From NCBI RefSeq assembly GCF_014649835.1, contig NZ_BMTU01000011.1, positions 1-64,000 of the forward strand: DNA of 64,000 nucleotides, given 5' to 3'. Made by a program: the position numbers and the translations under genes. The number at the start of each line of letters is the position of its first letter. Position 1 is the first letter of the stretch. Positions 43,696 through 51,984 of the stretch are shown in pieces. The DNA comes from Streptomyces pilosus. GTDB taxonomy: Bacteria > Actinomycetota > Actinomycetes > Streptomycetales > Streptomycetaceae. Below the pieces are notes generated by a model. That model was not told the DNA's origin, did no database searches, and saw nothing but the letters and a program-made list of their open reading frames with translations.

Positions 43696-44148
43696 GAAGA
43701 TCGGGTAGTCATCCGCTTCTGTGCCGTGCTGCGGGGCGGGTACGGCGGCGGATGGGGGCCCGGCGCCCTTCGGGCCGGCCTGGGATCCGCCGGCTGCGGA
43801 TCGACCTGAAGCCGTTGTCTACTGAGCGCCCGGGCCCCACCCGGGGTCACACCTCCCCGACCGGCTGGAACGTCCCTCGGTCCTGCGCCGGCGCTGAGCC
43901 TGGCTCCCAGTGGCGGTGCCCCGGTGCGGCACACCGTCCCTGACCCAGCGGCGCTGACGCGAGTGGCCGGACGTTCTCCGGGCGGGCGTCCGGTGGTGGA
44001 CCCGGCCGAACCTACCGGCCCCCCGCCGCCGCCTGTCAACAGTCGTTCGACCTGCGTATTGCGGACCAAATGCCTGGTCAGCGGCGAGGATGCGCAGGTC
44101 GCGAGACGGGGGCCCGATACAAGATCACTACCGCGCCCGTGCCGTAGA
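43696..44148. other. Long intergenic region between the ppm1 promoter and the amidohydrolase gene
   Basis: With the ppm1 leader this gap is 547 bases. I see no credible gene, tRNA or riboswitch. A small inverted repeat GACCA-AATGCC-TGGTC lies at 44064-44079. Codon statistics there do not look coding on either strand. Confidence 0.5.
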
Positions 44149-45753
44149 TCACTCGCCCGGCCGTACGAAGACGGTGCGGCCGCCGACCACCGTGCGCAGA
44201 CAGACGGGCAGGTCACGGCCCGGAGTGAGGTCGGGCAGACCCGGGGTGCCGGAGCGGGGGTCGGTGGACCAGCGCGCCACCCGGTCGTCCGGCGCCTGCA
44301 CGACGAGTTCACCGGTACGCCAGACGGCGTAGTCGGCGGGCGCGCCGGGCACCAGGACGCCCGCGTCGTCGCGGCCGACGGCCCGCCAGCCGCCGCGCGT
44401 GTGGGCGGTGAAGGCGGCGCGGACGGAGACGCGGTGCTCCGGGGTGTGGTGGAAGGCGGCGGCGCGGACGGTGCCCCACGGGTCGAGGGGGGTGACCGGG
44501 CTGTCGGAACCGAAGGCGAGCGGCACACCGGCGCGCAGCAGTGCCGCGAACGGATTCAGGGAGCGGGCCCGCTCCCGGCCGAGACGCCGGGCGTACATGC
44601 CCTCCTCGCCGCCCCACAGGGCGTCGAAGGCCGGCTGCACGGAGGCGGTCAGACCGAGCTCGGCGAAGGCGGCCACGGTGTCGGGGGTGAGCATCTCGGC
44701 GTGCTCCACACGGTGCCGCGCGGCGCGCACCCGGGCGAGGCCGAGCCGCTCGGCGGCGGCGCGCACGCCGTCCACGACGGCACTCAGCGCGGCGTCGCCG
44801 ATGGCGTGGAAGCCCGCCTGGAGACCGGCCTCGGTGCAGGCGGCGACATGGGCGGCCACGGCGGCCGCGTCCAGGTGGGCCGTGCCGGTGTGACCCGCGT
44901 CGGCGTAGGGCTCGTGCAGGCAGGCGGTGTGCGAGCCGAGCGCGCCGTCGGCGAACAGGTCCCCCGCGGCGCCGGTCGCGCCCAGCTCGCGGGCCTTGGC
45001 GACGTCCTGCTCGGCCCAGTAGCCGACCACGCGCGGGCCGCTCTCCTGCGCGGCGAGCCGCAGCAGGCCGGTGAAGTCGTCCTCGGAGGAGATCTCCGGG
45101 CCGCCGCACTCGTGGACCGTGCCGATGCCGAGGGAGGCGGCGTGGGCGAGGGCGGCCCGCTGGGCCGCGGCACGCTGGGCCGGTGTGACGGCGTCCAGGG
45201 CGGCGGCGCGCACCGCGTGGTGGGCGTCCCCGGTGAGCGGGCCGTCCTCGCGCGCGGTCCCGCCCGGGAGCAGGTCGAGCAGCGCGGTGGTGACGACCGC
45301 GGAGTGGACGTCGATCCGGCTCAGGTAGAGGGGGCGGCCGCCGGTGGCCTCGTCGAGCTCCGCGCGGGACGGGGCCCGGCCGCCGGGCCAGCGGGCGGCG
45401 TCCCAGCCGTGGCCGAGCAGGACCCGGTCGTCGGGGCGGGTGGCGGCGAACTCCCGTACGCGGGTCAGTGCCGCCTCCAGCGAGGGGGCGGTGGAGAGGT
45501 CGAGGCCGGTGAGGGCGAGTCCGGTGGCCGTGGTGTGCACGTGCGCGTCGGTGAACGCGGGGGTGACCAGCGCCCCGTCGAGGTCGACCACCTCGTCGAC
45601 CCCGTCCGCGAAGGCGTCGGCGGCGCCTTCGGAGCCGACCCAGGCGACCTGACCGCGCTCGACGACCATCGCGGTCGCGAAGGGATCGGCGGGACTGTGC
45701 ACCTCTCCGCGACGGAGCAGGACGGTGTGCGACGGGACGGTACGTTCACTCAT
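44149..45753 (-). CDS. YtcJ-like metal-dependent amidohydrolase
   Basis: 534 residues from the ATG at 45753. Amidohydrolase landmarks: VTPAFTDAHVHTTATGL (HxH), GFHAIGDAAL, RHRVEHAEMLTP and the catalytic aspartate in AFGSDSPVTPLDPWGTV. The C-terminal small beta domain ends PGAPADYAVWRT and VVGGRTVFV. The family cleaves amide or formamide bonds (N-substituted formamides for known relatives), but the substrate here cannot be deduced. No signal peptide. It follows the Lrp gene by 133 bases on the same strand. Confidence 0.9.
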   Translation of the reverse strand: MSERTVPSHTVLLRRGEVHSPADPFATAMVVERGQVAWVGSEGAADAFADGVDEVVDLDGALVTPAFTDAHVHTTATGLALTGLDLSTAPSLEAALTRVREFAATRPDDRVLLGHGWDAARWPGGRAPSRAELDEATGGRPLYLSRIDVHSAVVTTALLDLLPGGTAREDGPLTGDAHHAVRAAALDAVTPAQRAAAQRAALAHAASLGIGTVHECGGPEISSEDDFTGLLRLAAQESGPRVVGYWAEQDVAKARELGATGAAGDLFADGALGSHTACLHEPYADAGHTGTAHLDAAAVAAHVAACTEAGLQAGFHAIGDAALSAVVDGVRAAAERLGLARVRAARHRVEHAEMLTPDTVAAFAELGLTASVQPAFDALWGGEEGMYARRLGRERARSLNPFAALLRAGVPLAFGSDSPVTPLDPWGTVRAAAFHHTPEHRVSVRAAFTAHTRGGWRAVGRDDAGVLVPGAPADYAVWRTGELVVQAPDDRVARWSTDPRSGTPGLPDLTPGRDLPVCLRTVVGGRTVFVRPGE

Positions 45754-45886
45754 GTCCCACAGTCTCGCGCGTCGGCCCGGGCGGGCGGCACGCAGGTCCG
45801 GTTCCCGGGGCACGCCCGCCGGGCGCACGGGGGCCGTGGTTCCGTGCGGCCGGCCGGCCGCACGGGCGGTGTGTCCGGCCGCCCGT

Positions 45887-46327
45887 TCAGACGCGGGGCG
45901 GGCGGGCCTCGTACGGGGTGGACAGGACGACCGTCGTGCGGGTCGAGACGCCGGCCAGGGAGCGTACGCGGGCGAGGAGTTCCTCCAGTTCGTGCGGTGT
46001 GGACACGCGCACCTTGAGGATGTAGTTCTCGTCGCCCGCGACGCTGTGGCAGGCCTCGATCTCGGGGACGCCGGCGAGGCGGTCCGCGATGTCGTCGGGG
46101 GCACTGGGGTCGAAGGGTTTGACCGAGATGAAGGCCGTGATGGGCAGCCCCACGGCCTCCGGGTCGACCACCGCGGCGTAACCGCGGATGACACCGCGCT
46201 GTTCCAGCCTGCGCACCCGCTGGTGCACGGCCGACGTGGACAGACCCGTGGCCTTGCCCAGGTCTGTGTAGCTCATCCGCCCGTCCTTGACGAGCAGCTG
46301 CACGATCTGTCGGTCCAGCTCCTCCAT
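45887..46327 (-). CDS. Lrp/AsnC-family transcriptional regulator
   Basis: 146 residues, complete for the family: N-terminal helix-turn-helix (DRQIVQLLVKDGRMSYTDLG, STSAVHQRVRRLEQRGVI) and a RAM ligand domain (VGLPITAFISVKPF, VPEIEACHSVAGDENYILKV). Such octameric regulators sense amino acids. It precedes the amidohydrolase on the same strand and is divergent from the small gene at 46543; either may be a target. Confidence 0.93.
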   Translation of the reverse strand: MEELDRQIVQLLVKDGRMSYTDLGKATGLSTSAVHQRVRRLEQRGVIRGYAAVVDPEAVGLPITAFISVKPFDPSAPDDIADRLAGVPEIEACHSVAGDENYILKVRVSTPHELEELLARVRSLAGVSTRTTVVLSTPYEARPPRV

Positions 46328-46542
46328 GGCGCAGAACCTACAGGGCGCTTGATCGTCCCGGATACCTGGACGGGGGCGGTGGTGCCGCCCTACCGGGCAA
46401 CCGCGAAGGGCATGTGACGAACGCCACAGCCTTTGGGCCGTCTCCGTGATGTTCCCGTGATTACGCCCCTGGGGCGACGGGAAGTGCTTGCTGTGGTCGA
46501 GGCCGCAGCGCCGTCACGGCCCAGCCCGAGGGGGAGAACCCA

Positions 46543-46977
46543 ATGCAGAGTCTTAAGCGCCCTGGTCGTACCACGGCCAGGCGGCAGCAGCCGGTCGTCG
46601 TGCCCGAGCCGGAGTACGTCGAGTCCGACACCCCGGACGACGAACCCGACGCGTACGACACGTTCGAGATGTACCGGGTGATCTGCCCGGACTGCGCGCA
46701 GCCGATCGCCCTGCTGGCGGACGAGGACGTCCTGCCGGAGCACGCGCTGTGCGCCTCCCCGTGGAACCCGTTCGGGCTCACGGTGTGTGCCGGCACCGGC
46801 CGTCCGGCCTCCGAGGCCCGGCCCGCGGACGAGTCCTTCGAGCCGCAGGAGCAGGACACCGCGCTGCTGTTGACGCTCCCTCAGGGGCTCGACTGGCGCA
46901 CCCAGCCCTTCTCGCACGTCGGCGGCCCGGGCTCGCGTCCCATGAGGGTCCCGTCGATGCGGCGCCACGCCGCCTGA
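46543..46977 (+). CDS. Small conserved actinomycete protein, unknown function
   Basis: 144 residues, ATG at 46543 preceded by GGGGGAG. The N-terminal 40 residues are charged and probably disordered (EPEYVESDTPDDEPDAYDTF). The centre has VICPDCAQPIALLADEDVLPEH and two further cysteines (ALCAS, VCAGTG), possibly a zinc-binding unit of four cysteines. The C-terminus is basic. I know of no assigned role. It ends at a strong hairpin against the acyl-CoA dehydrogenase gene. Confidence 0.75.
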   Translation: MQSLKRPGRTTARRQQPVVVPEPEYVESDTPDDEPDAYDTFEMYRVICPDCAQPIALLADEDVLPEHALCASPWNPFGLTVCAGTGRPASEARPADESFEPQEQDTALLLTLPQGLDWRTQPFSHVGGPGSRPMRVPSMRRHAA

Positions 46978-46983
46978 GCACCC

Positions 46984-47024
46984 GCGGGGGTGAGGGGCGG
47001 GCGGTCCGCCCCCCTCACCCCCGC
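46984..47024. terminator. Bidirectional terminator
   Basis: GCGGGGGTGAGGGG (46984-46997) pairs with CCCCTCACCCCCGC (47011-47024), 14 perfect base pairs around a GC-rich loop. It lies between the two convergent genes at 46543 and 47057. Confidence 0.85.
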
Positions 47025-47056
47025 GTCGGCGTCCTGCCCGCGCGCCGGCGACCGGT

Positions 47057-48229
47057 TCAGCGGGTTTCCGGCCCCGCGAGGTGGCGGGCGATGACCATCC
47101 GCTGGATCTGGTTGGTGCCTTCGACGATCTGCAGCACCTTGGCCTCGCGCATGTACCGCTCGGCCGGGAAGTCCGCGGTGTAGCCGTAACCGCCGAGGAT
47201 CTGCACGGCGTCGGTCGTGACCCGCATCGCGGTGTCGGTGCAGTGCAGCTTCGCCATGGCCGCCTGCTTGGCGTACGGCCGTCCCGCGTCGCGCAGCCGG
47301 GCCGCCGCCAGGTACAGCGCGCGTCCCGCCTCGATCTGCGTGGCCATGTCGGCGATCATGAAGCGCAGCCCCTGGAAGTCGGCGATCGGCTTGCCGAACT
47401 GCCGCCGCTCGGCCGCGTAGCCGAGCGCCTCGTCGAGCGCCGCCTGGGCCAGGCCGATGGCGCAGGCGGCGATGCCGAGCCGGCCGCCGTCGAGCGCCGC
47501 CAGGGCGATCGCGAAGCCCTGCCCCTCCTCCCCGACGCGCCGCGCGTCGGGCACCCGGACGCCGTCGAAGTGGAGCTGGGCGGTGGGCGAGCCCTTCATG
47601 CCCATCTTCTTCTCGGGCAGGGCGGCGCTCAGCCCCTCGGCGTCGCCGGGCACCAGGAACGCGGTGATCCCGCGCGGGCCCTCCTCGCCGGTGCGGGCCA
47701 TGACCGTGCAGAAGTCGGCGACACCGCCGTGCGTGATCCATGCCTTGGTGCCGGTGATCACCCAGTCGTCGCCGTCGCGCACCGCCCTGGTGCGCAGGGA
47801 CGCCGCGTCCGATCCCGAGGCGGGCTCGGAGAGGCAGTAGGCGCCGAGCAGACCGCCGCCCAGCATCGCGGGCAGGTGTTCGACCTGCTGCTCCTTGGTG
47901 CCGTAGGCGGCGAGCGCGTAGGAGGCCAGGGTGTGCACGCTGACGCCCAGGCCGACGGTGAGGCGGGCCGTGGCGAGCTCCTCGAGCACCTGGAGGTAGA
48001 CCTCGTAGGGCTGCTCGCCGCCGCCGTACTCGGAGTCGTAGGGCAGGCCGAGCAGGCCGGACTCGGAGAGGAGGGTGAAGAGTTCGCGCGGGAAGCGTCC
48101 GGCGTCCTCCTCCTCGGCCGCCCGCGGGGCGATCTCGCGCTGGGCGATGTCGCGGACGAGCGAGATGAGGTCCCTGGCCTCGTCCGTGGGCAGTTGCCGG
48201 TCCACCGGCTGCGGGGCGCGGTCGGGCAT
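47057..48229 (-). CDS. Acyl-CoA dehydrogenase
   Basis: 390 residues from the ATG at 48229, preceded by GGAGGAGAG at 7 bases. Landmarks: GAYCLSEPASGSDAASL (FAD/substrate signature 1), WVITGTKAWITHG, EKKMGMKGSPTAQLHFD, QFGKPIADFQGLRFMIADM and the C-terminal QILGGYGYTADFPAERYMRE with VEGTNQIQR holding the catalytic glutamate. It catalyses alpha,beta-dehydrogenation of an acyl-CoA, short or branched by length and motif. A TetR regulator lies directly upstream on the same strand, with a palindrome before the promoter. Confidence 0.94.
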   Translation of the reverse strand: MPDRAPQPVDRQLPTDEARDLISLVRDIAQREIAPRAAEEEDAGRFPRELFTLLSESGLLGLPYDSEYGGGEQPYEVYLQVLEELATARLTVGLGVSVHTLASYALAAYGTKEQQVEHLPAMLGGGLLGAYCLSEPASGSDAASLRTRAVRDGDDWVITGTKAWITHGGVADFCTVMARTGEEGPRGITAFLVPGDAEGLSAALPEKKMGMKGSPTAQLHFDGVRVPDARRVGEEGQGFAIALAALDGGRLGIAACAIGLAQAALDEALGYAAERRQFGKPIADFQGLRFMIADMATQIEAGRALYLAAARLRDAGRPYAKQAAMAKLHCTDTAMRVTTDAVQILGGYGYTADFPAERYMREAKVLQIVEGTNQIQRMVIARHLAGPETR

Positions 48230-48359
48230 GGCGACGCTCTCCTCCCTGTTCGGGCACAACGGCGTGCGCCTTGGGTGGGGGCGGCTCCGCCGGGGTCGAT
48301 TCGGTGCCTGGCCGATGCTCGCACTCCCGGGTCTCGGAAGCTGCTGACCAGCGGCTGTG

Positions 48360-48414
48360 CGCTGTGAGTATGCCCGATCGGCGGAGGCGAGTCACCAGTT
48401 AACGACCGCTTACT
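48360..48414 (-). promoter_or_regulatory. Probable acyl-CoA dehydrogenase promoter with TetR-type palindrome
   Basis: On the minus strand GTGACT, 17 bases, CATACT looks like a vegetative promoter (about 48393-48365). Immediately upstream lies the 18-base imperfect palindrome AGTAAGCGGTCGTTAACT (48414-48397; outer AGT/ACT and inner CG matched). It is a plausible operator for the adjacent TetR protein. Confidence 0.4.
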
Positions 48415-48461
48415 TCCAGGATAACCGCGCCACGCTTCGCCGCACGGGGGCCGACGACCGC

Positions 48462-48506
48462 GCGGCCCCGCGTCCGGGCCGGCGGCGGCCCCGCGTCCGG
48501 GCCGGC
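48462..48506. repeat. 23-base tandem direct repeat, two copies
   Basis: Copies at 48462-48483 and 48485-48506 are identical over 22 bases (beginning GCGGCCCCGCGTCCGG). Each copy contains the dyad GGCCC...GGGCC and could form a hairpin. The repeat is in the 347-base non-coding gap between the TetR gene and the acyl-CoA dehydrogenase gene. Confidence 0.8.
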
Positions 48507-48576
48507 GGTTCGGGACGTCGAGGGGTGCGGTCCTGCGGGCGGGGGTCCACGCGCCCGCCGGGCGGCGGGGCCGGCT

Positions 48577-49233
48577 TCAGGCGTCGCGGCGGGCGGGCGC
48601 GGGGGCCGGGTGGGCGGGGTCCAGTTCCTCGATGGCGCGCATGGTCCCGCCGAGCGTCTTCACCAGCAGTGCGCACATCGTCTCGCGGGGCAGTTCACCG
48701 CGGTCGATCCAGGCGAGCGCGGCGCCCTCCACGCTGCACACCCAGGCCAGCAGCGCCATCCGGGCCACCGGGGCGACGTCGGTGCGGCCGTAGGCACCCT
48801 CGGCGATGGTCGCGACGATGGCTTCCCGCACCCCGTCCCGGACGGCGTGCACCTCGGCGTCGAAGCCGACGCCGCCGCTGACGATCGCGCGGTACGCGGC
48901 CTGGTTGTGCTCGGCGTACCGCAGATAACTGTCGATGGTGCGCTGCACCCGCTCCACCGGCGGCAGTTCGGCTCCGCTGGCCGCGTAGGTGACCAGCCCG
49001 GCCACCGAGTCCTCGATGATCGCCAGGTAGTAGCCCCGCTTGGAGTGGAAGTAGTAGTAGATCAGCCCCTTGGCGACCTGCGCCTGGCGCGCGATGTCGT
49101 CCATCGACAGGGCGTCGTACGACCTGTCGGCGAACAGGCTCCGCCCGATGGCGATGAGCTCGGCCTTGCGGGCCGAAGAGCGCTGGGTACCGCGCGCCAC
49201 GGGGCGCGCGGCGGGCTGCTTGCTGACGTTCAA
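48577..49233 (-). CDS. TetR-family transcriptional regulator
   Basis: 218 residues if started at the TTG at 49233, which has GGAGA 11 bases upstream; another TTG at 49266 would add 11 residues. The helix-turn-helix is typical: ARKAELIAIGRSLFADRSYD, MDDIARQAQVAKGLIYYYFHSKRGYY. The C-terminal ligand domain includes IVSGGVGFDAEVHAVRDGVR. It precedes the acyl-CoA dehydrogenase by 347 bases on the same strand, so it probably senses an acyl-CoA or fatty acid and controls that gene. Confidence 0.88.
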   Translation of the reverse strand: MNVSKQPAARPVARGTQRSSARKAELIAIGRSLFADRSYDALSMDDIARQAQVAKGLIYYYFHSKRGYYLAIIEDSVAGLVTYAASGAELPPVERVQRTIDSYLRYAEHNQAAYRAIVSGGVGFDAEVHAVRDGVREAIVATIAEGAYGRTDVAPVARMALLAWVCSVEGAALAWIDRGELPRETMCALLVKTLGGTMRAIEELDPAHPAPAPARRDA

Positions 49234-49317
49234 TTCGACCCAGGTCTCCTGCGGGCGGCGGGACAATCCCGCAGTATGGCAGGTCGGCCGCCGGGCCCGG
49301 CGGCCGAGGGCACGGGA

Positions 49318-49458
49318 CTACAGCAGTCCCAGCCGGGTCACCAGCATCGCGAGGACCACGACGAGGGTCCAGCCCATGGCGTGCTCGAGGATCTTCGGTC
49401 CGTCCTCCCGCGGACCCCCGGTGCGGGCGCGGGTGACGGTGGCTGCGTTCGCGGTCAT
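49318..49458 (-). CDS. 46-residue single-span membrane protein (SCO1431-like)
   Basis: Short protein MTANAATVTRARTGGPREDG..., ending in one membrane helix (MGWTLVVVLAMLVTRLGLL). It resembles what I remember as the SCO1431 family, conserved across Streptomyces and without known function. Earlier in-frame starts exist, but this ATG gives the family-like N-terminus. It lies between the TetR gene and the exported C39-type protein on the same strand. Confidence 0.7.
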   Translation of the reverse strand: MTANAATVTRARTGGPREDGPKILEHAMGWTLVVVLAMLVTRLGLL

Positions 49459-49553
49459 GGCTGCTCGCTGGTCTCGGTGGTGCGTGGACTCCCCCTGTGG
49501 TGCCGTCCACTGTGCCATCGCGAACGGCCGGTGCGGCCGAGAGGTCGGTCACA

Positions 49554-49592
49554 CGGCGGGCGGGCCCCGGGCGTCCCGGGGCCCGCCCGCCG
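49554..49592 (-). terminator. Terminator after the C39-type peptidase gene
   Basis: An 18-base perfect stem (49554-49571 with 49575-49592) closed by three bases lies 6 bases past the stop codon of the minus-strand gene at 49599. Confidence 0.9.
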
Positions 49593-49598
49593 GACCGG

Positions 49599-50972
49599 CT
49601 AGCGCACCCCCACCGCCGCGAGCGCCTTGCGCTGCCGCGGGGTCGGACGGGCCGGGAAGTACAGGTAGCAGACCCCTCCGGTGCCGGAGGCCACCTTGCC
49701 GGAGGCGTTGTACCGCTTGGTCCGCAGCCAGATGTTCTCCCACTCGCGCCGCCGGTAGACGCGGCGCACCGCCTCGTTGTCGTCGGAGGCGGGATCGTTG
49801 GCGATCACATCGCCGTCGGCGGTGAAGCCGATCACGGTCATCAGGTGCCCGGCGGTGCCGTACCCCGCTCCGGTCAGCTCCTTCTCCAGGAACGACTGGG
49901 AGGTGATGGCCGGGATGCCCGCGGCGATCAGCTGCTCCAGGTCGGTGAGGGAGGTCAGCCGGGTGACCACGCCCTGCAGGCCGTCGAAGGTGGCCGCGTA
50001 GGCGGCGTTGAACGGCCAGTTGCCGCAGCCCGCGTACTGGTGGTCGTAGGTGTGACGCGCGGCGTGGCAGACCTGGGGGTCGGCGTAGGAGGGGTCGACC
50101 CAGGACAGCTGTTCCTCGGTGAGCCGGCCGCCCCAGTACTCGATGATCATCTGCGAGGAGGTCGGGCTGCACCAGGCCTCCCCGCCGTTGTCGTACTCGG
50201 GGTACTGGCCCTTGTGGATCTCCTGCGAGTAGCGCGGGACGGCCAGTTCACCGGCGAAGCGGGGCGTCGAGGCGGGGACCGTGAACCGGTCGGGGACGTC
50301 GGAGCCCATCGCGCCGGCCCGCCACACGGTCGGGGTGAGGCGCGTGCCGGGGCGGCGGTGGAGGGTGAGGCGCAGCCGGTAGGAGACGAGGCGCAGGCCC
50401 GAGGCGGCGTCGTCGATGGCGAAGGTGTCCGTCCAGACGCTGCTCCTGCCGTCGCCCTGGTCGTCCACCGAGGTGCGCCGGATGTCCTGGTCCCCGGCCG
50501 CCCAGCGGCCCATGACGTACCAGGGGGTGTCCGTGCCGTCGGAGTAGCGGCCCTTCAGTTCGACCTGCAGCCAGGTGCCCTCGGGGGTGTGCGCGTTCCA
50601 GGAGGGGACGACCTCGGTGGCCGGCACCTCGAGGCGGTGGACGGGCGAGGTCCACCGCGCGTACTCCCAGGCGGACGTGCGGCCCGTGTGCGGGTCGGTG
50701 TAGTCCGTGGTGCCCGCGGCCCTCGCGATCACCAGGCCGGGACGGGCACCGGCGACGGCGCGCGTCCCGTCGGCGGTGCCGCCGCGCCAGTCGGTGTACG
50801 ACGTCCAGGCCCGGTTGTCGACGGTGCGGGCGGCGTCCCGCCGGGCGTCCGCCGCGCCGGCGGCGCCCGCGGTCCGGGTGCCGGCGGCCGCCGGGACCGC
50901 GCTCCCGGCCACGGTGGCGACGACCGCCGCGGCGAGGAGGGCTCTGCGGGAGGGCAGTTCGGCTCTGCTCAT
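49599..50972 (-). CDS. Exported peptidase C39-like protein
   Basis: 457 residues from the ATG at 50972. The N-terminus has a twin-arginine-like signal (SRAELPSRRALLAAAVVATV, cleavage near VPAAAGT). A beta-rich domain follows (WTSPVHRLEVPATEVVPSWN). The C-terminal papain-like C39 domain has the cysteine in GGEAWCSPTSSQMIIEYWG, the histidine in GTAGHLMTVIGF and the aspartate in VIANDPAS. It probably cleaves peptides or peptidoglycan cross-links outside the cell. No ABC exporter or bacteriocin gene is nearby, so it is not the usual leader peptidase. It is divergent from the kinase gene. Confidence 0.88.
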   Translation of the reverse strand: MSRAELPSRRALLAAAVVATVAGSAVPAAAGTRTAGAAGAADARRDAARTVDNRAWTSYTDWRGGTADGTRAVAGARPGLVIARAAGTTDYTDPHTGRTSAWEYARWTSPVHRLEVPATEVVPSWNAHTPEGTWLQVELKGRYSDGTDTPWYVMGRWAAGDQDIRRTSVDDQGDGRSSVWTDTFAIDDAASGLRLVSYRLRLTLHRRPGTRLTPTVWRAGAMGSDVPDRFTVPASTPRFAGELAVPRYSQEIHKGQYPEYDNGGEAWCSPTSSQMIIEYWGGRLTEEQLSWVDPSYADPQVCHAARHTYDHQYAGCGNWPFNAAYAATFDGLQGVVTRLTSLTDLEQLIAAGIPAITSQSFLEKELTGAGYGTAGHLMTVIGFTADGDVIANDPASDDNEAVRRVYRRREWENIWLRTKRYNASGKVASGTGGVCYLYFPARPTPRQRKALAAVGVR

Positions 50973-51212
50973 GGGTGGAGGACCCCCAGGTGTCGGAGTC
51001 GGGTACGGGACCGGTGCACGGCAGGCCGGACGGCGTCCGTCCGCCGGGTGGAGCGTGTGTGGGCCAACTATGAACGCAGCCGCACGGATCCTGCCAGCAC
51101 CCCGGCCGTACCGGGCCCGACCAACATGGGACTCGACCAATGACGGGACGCGGGCGGCGGGCCCTTAGAGTGCTGCCGTCAGCCGTCCGCCCCAGCCCCC
51201 GGGAGACCAGCC

Positions 51213-51821
51213 ATCCACGACCTCGCCTCCCGCGTCCGCCGGCTCGCCCCCTCCTGCGGCGCGGTCCGCCTCGTCGGCGTCGACGGGCACGCCGGCTCGG
51301 GCAAGTCCACGTTCGCCGGGCGGCTGGCGGCGGCGCTGGACGGCGCCCCGGTGCTGAGACTCGACGACGTCGCCAGCCACGACGAGCTGTTCGACTGGAC
51401 CGGGCGCCTGCTGGACCAGGTGATCCGGCCGCTCGCCCGCGGTGAGACCGCGCACTGCTCCCCCTACGACTGGCGCAGCCGCCGCTTCGGACCGCCCCGC
51501 CCGCTGCCGCCCGCGCCCGTGATCCTCGTGGAGGGGGTGGGTGCGGGCCGCCGGGCGCTGCGCCCGTACCTGGCGCTGCTGCTGTGGATGGCTCTGCCCC
51601 GTGAGGAGTCCTGGTCGCGGGGCCGGGCACGGGACGGGGAGGAGCAGCGGGAATTCTGGGACGGCTGGACGCGCGCGGAGCGCGCACACTTCGCGGGTGA
51701 CCCCACGCGCCCCTTCGCGCATCTCCTGGTGCGGCAGTGCGGGGAGGGGTACGAGGTGGTTCCCGGGCCTGCCGGGACAGCCGAATCACCCCCTCCGCTC
51801 ACGCACGGTGACCAGCCGTAG
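51213..51821 (+). CDS. Uridine kinase-like P-loop protein with apparent ATC start
   Basis: 202 residues if read from ATC at 51213, which has GGGAG seven bases upstream. The sequence then opens IHDLASRVRRLAPSCGAVRL and contains a perfect P-loop GVDGHAGSGKSTFAGRL and RLDDVASHDELFDWTGRL. No ATG, GTG or TTG exists in this frame between the in-frame stop at 51141 and GTG 51351, and starting at 51351 would remove the P-loop. Later blocks (YDWRSRRFGPPRPLPPAPVILVEGVGAGRRALRPY) are those of uridine kinase-like proteins of Streptomyces. The protein is normally encoded from a standard start in relatives as far as I know. ATC may be a real rare start or a base error. Confidence 0.75.
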   Translation: MHDLASRVRRLAPSCGAVRLVGVDGHAGSGKSTFAGRLAAALDGAPVLRLDDVASHDELFDWTGRLLDQVIRPLARGETAHCSPYDWRSRRFGPPRPLPPAPVILVEGVGAGRRALRPYLALLLWMALPREESWSRGRARDGEEQREFWDGWTRAERAHFAGDPTRPFAHLLVRQCGEGYEVVPGPAGTAESPPPLTHGDQP

Positions 51822-51882
51822 GCGATGTGGTGATCCTGTGAAGGGCGGCCCGAAACAGGTTGCCGCAGTCGCCCAACTCCGC

Positions 51883-51912
51883 TTGACCCGGGGCCCGTAC
51901 AGGTCTTACGTT
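51883..51912 (+). promoter_or_regulatory. Strong vegetative promoter for a leaderless small transcript
   Basis: TTGACC (51883-51888), 18 bases, TACGTT (51907-51912). The next ATG begins at 51917, only 4 bases past the -10 box, so the transcript should start at or beside that ATG. Confidence 0.75.
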
Positions 51913-51916
51913 CTCA

Positions 51917-51973
51917 ATGAGCGGCCCTTCGGAGCCGCCCGCGGACGCGAAGCCCCCGGTTGTTCCCCCGTGA
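51917..51973 (+). CDS. Leaderless 18-residue peptide ending inside a terminator
   Basis: ATG at 51917 to TGA at 51971, encoding MSGPSEPPADAKPPVVPP. It has no ribosome binding site but is placed at the predicted transcription start of a strong promoter. Its last eight codons form the 5' arm and loop of the terminator at 51949-51984, and the stop codon abuts the 3' arm. The proline pairs (PP, PP, PP) could slow ribosomes. It may be an attenuator leader for the AAA ATPase gene 290 bases downstream, a small protein gene, or an incidental ORF in a small RNA of about 70 bases. Confidence 0.55.
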   Translation: MSGPSEPPADAKPPVVPP

Positions 51974-51984
51974 CCGGGGGCTTC
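51949..51984 (+). terminator. Terminator of the small transcript, with an alternative hairpin
   Basis: GAAGCCCCCGGT (51949-51960) pairs perfectly with ACCGGGGGCTTC (51973-51984), followed by GTTCT. The 3' arm can also pair with the nearer CCCCCG (51965-51970) through CCCCCG-TGAC-CGGGGG, so two structures exclude each other. Confidence 0.85.

Noticed and set aside
43696..44148. tRNA, riboswitch or small gene in the long gap upstream of ppm1
   Set aside because: No cloverleaf, no conserved riboswitch blocks and no ORF with a ribosome binding site could be found.
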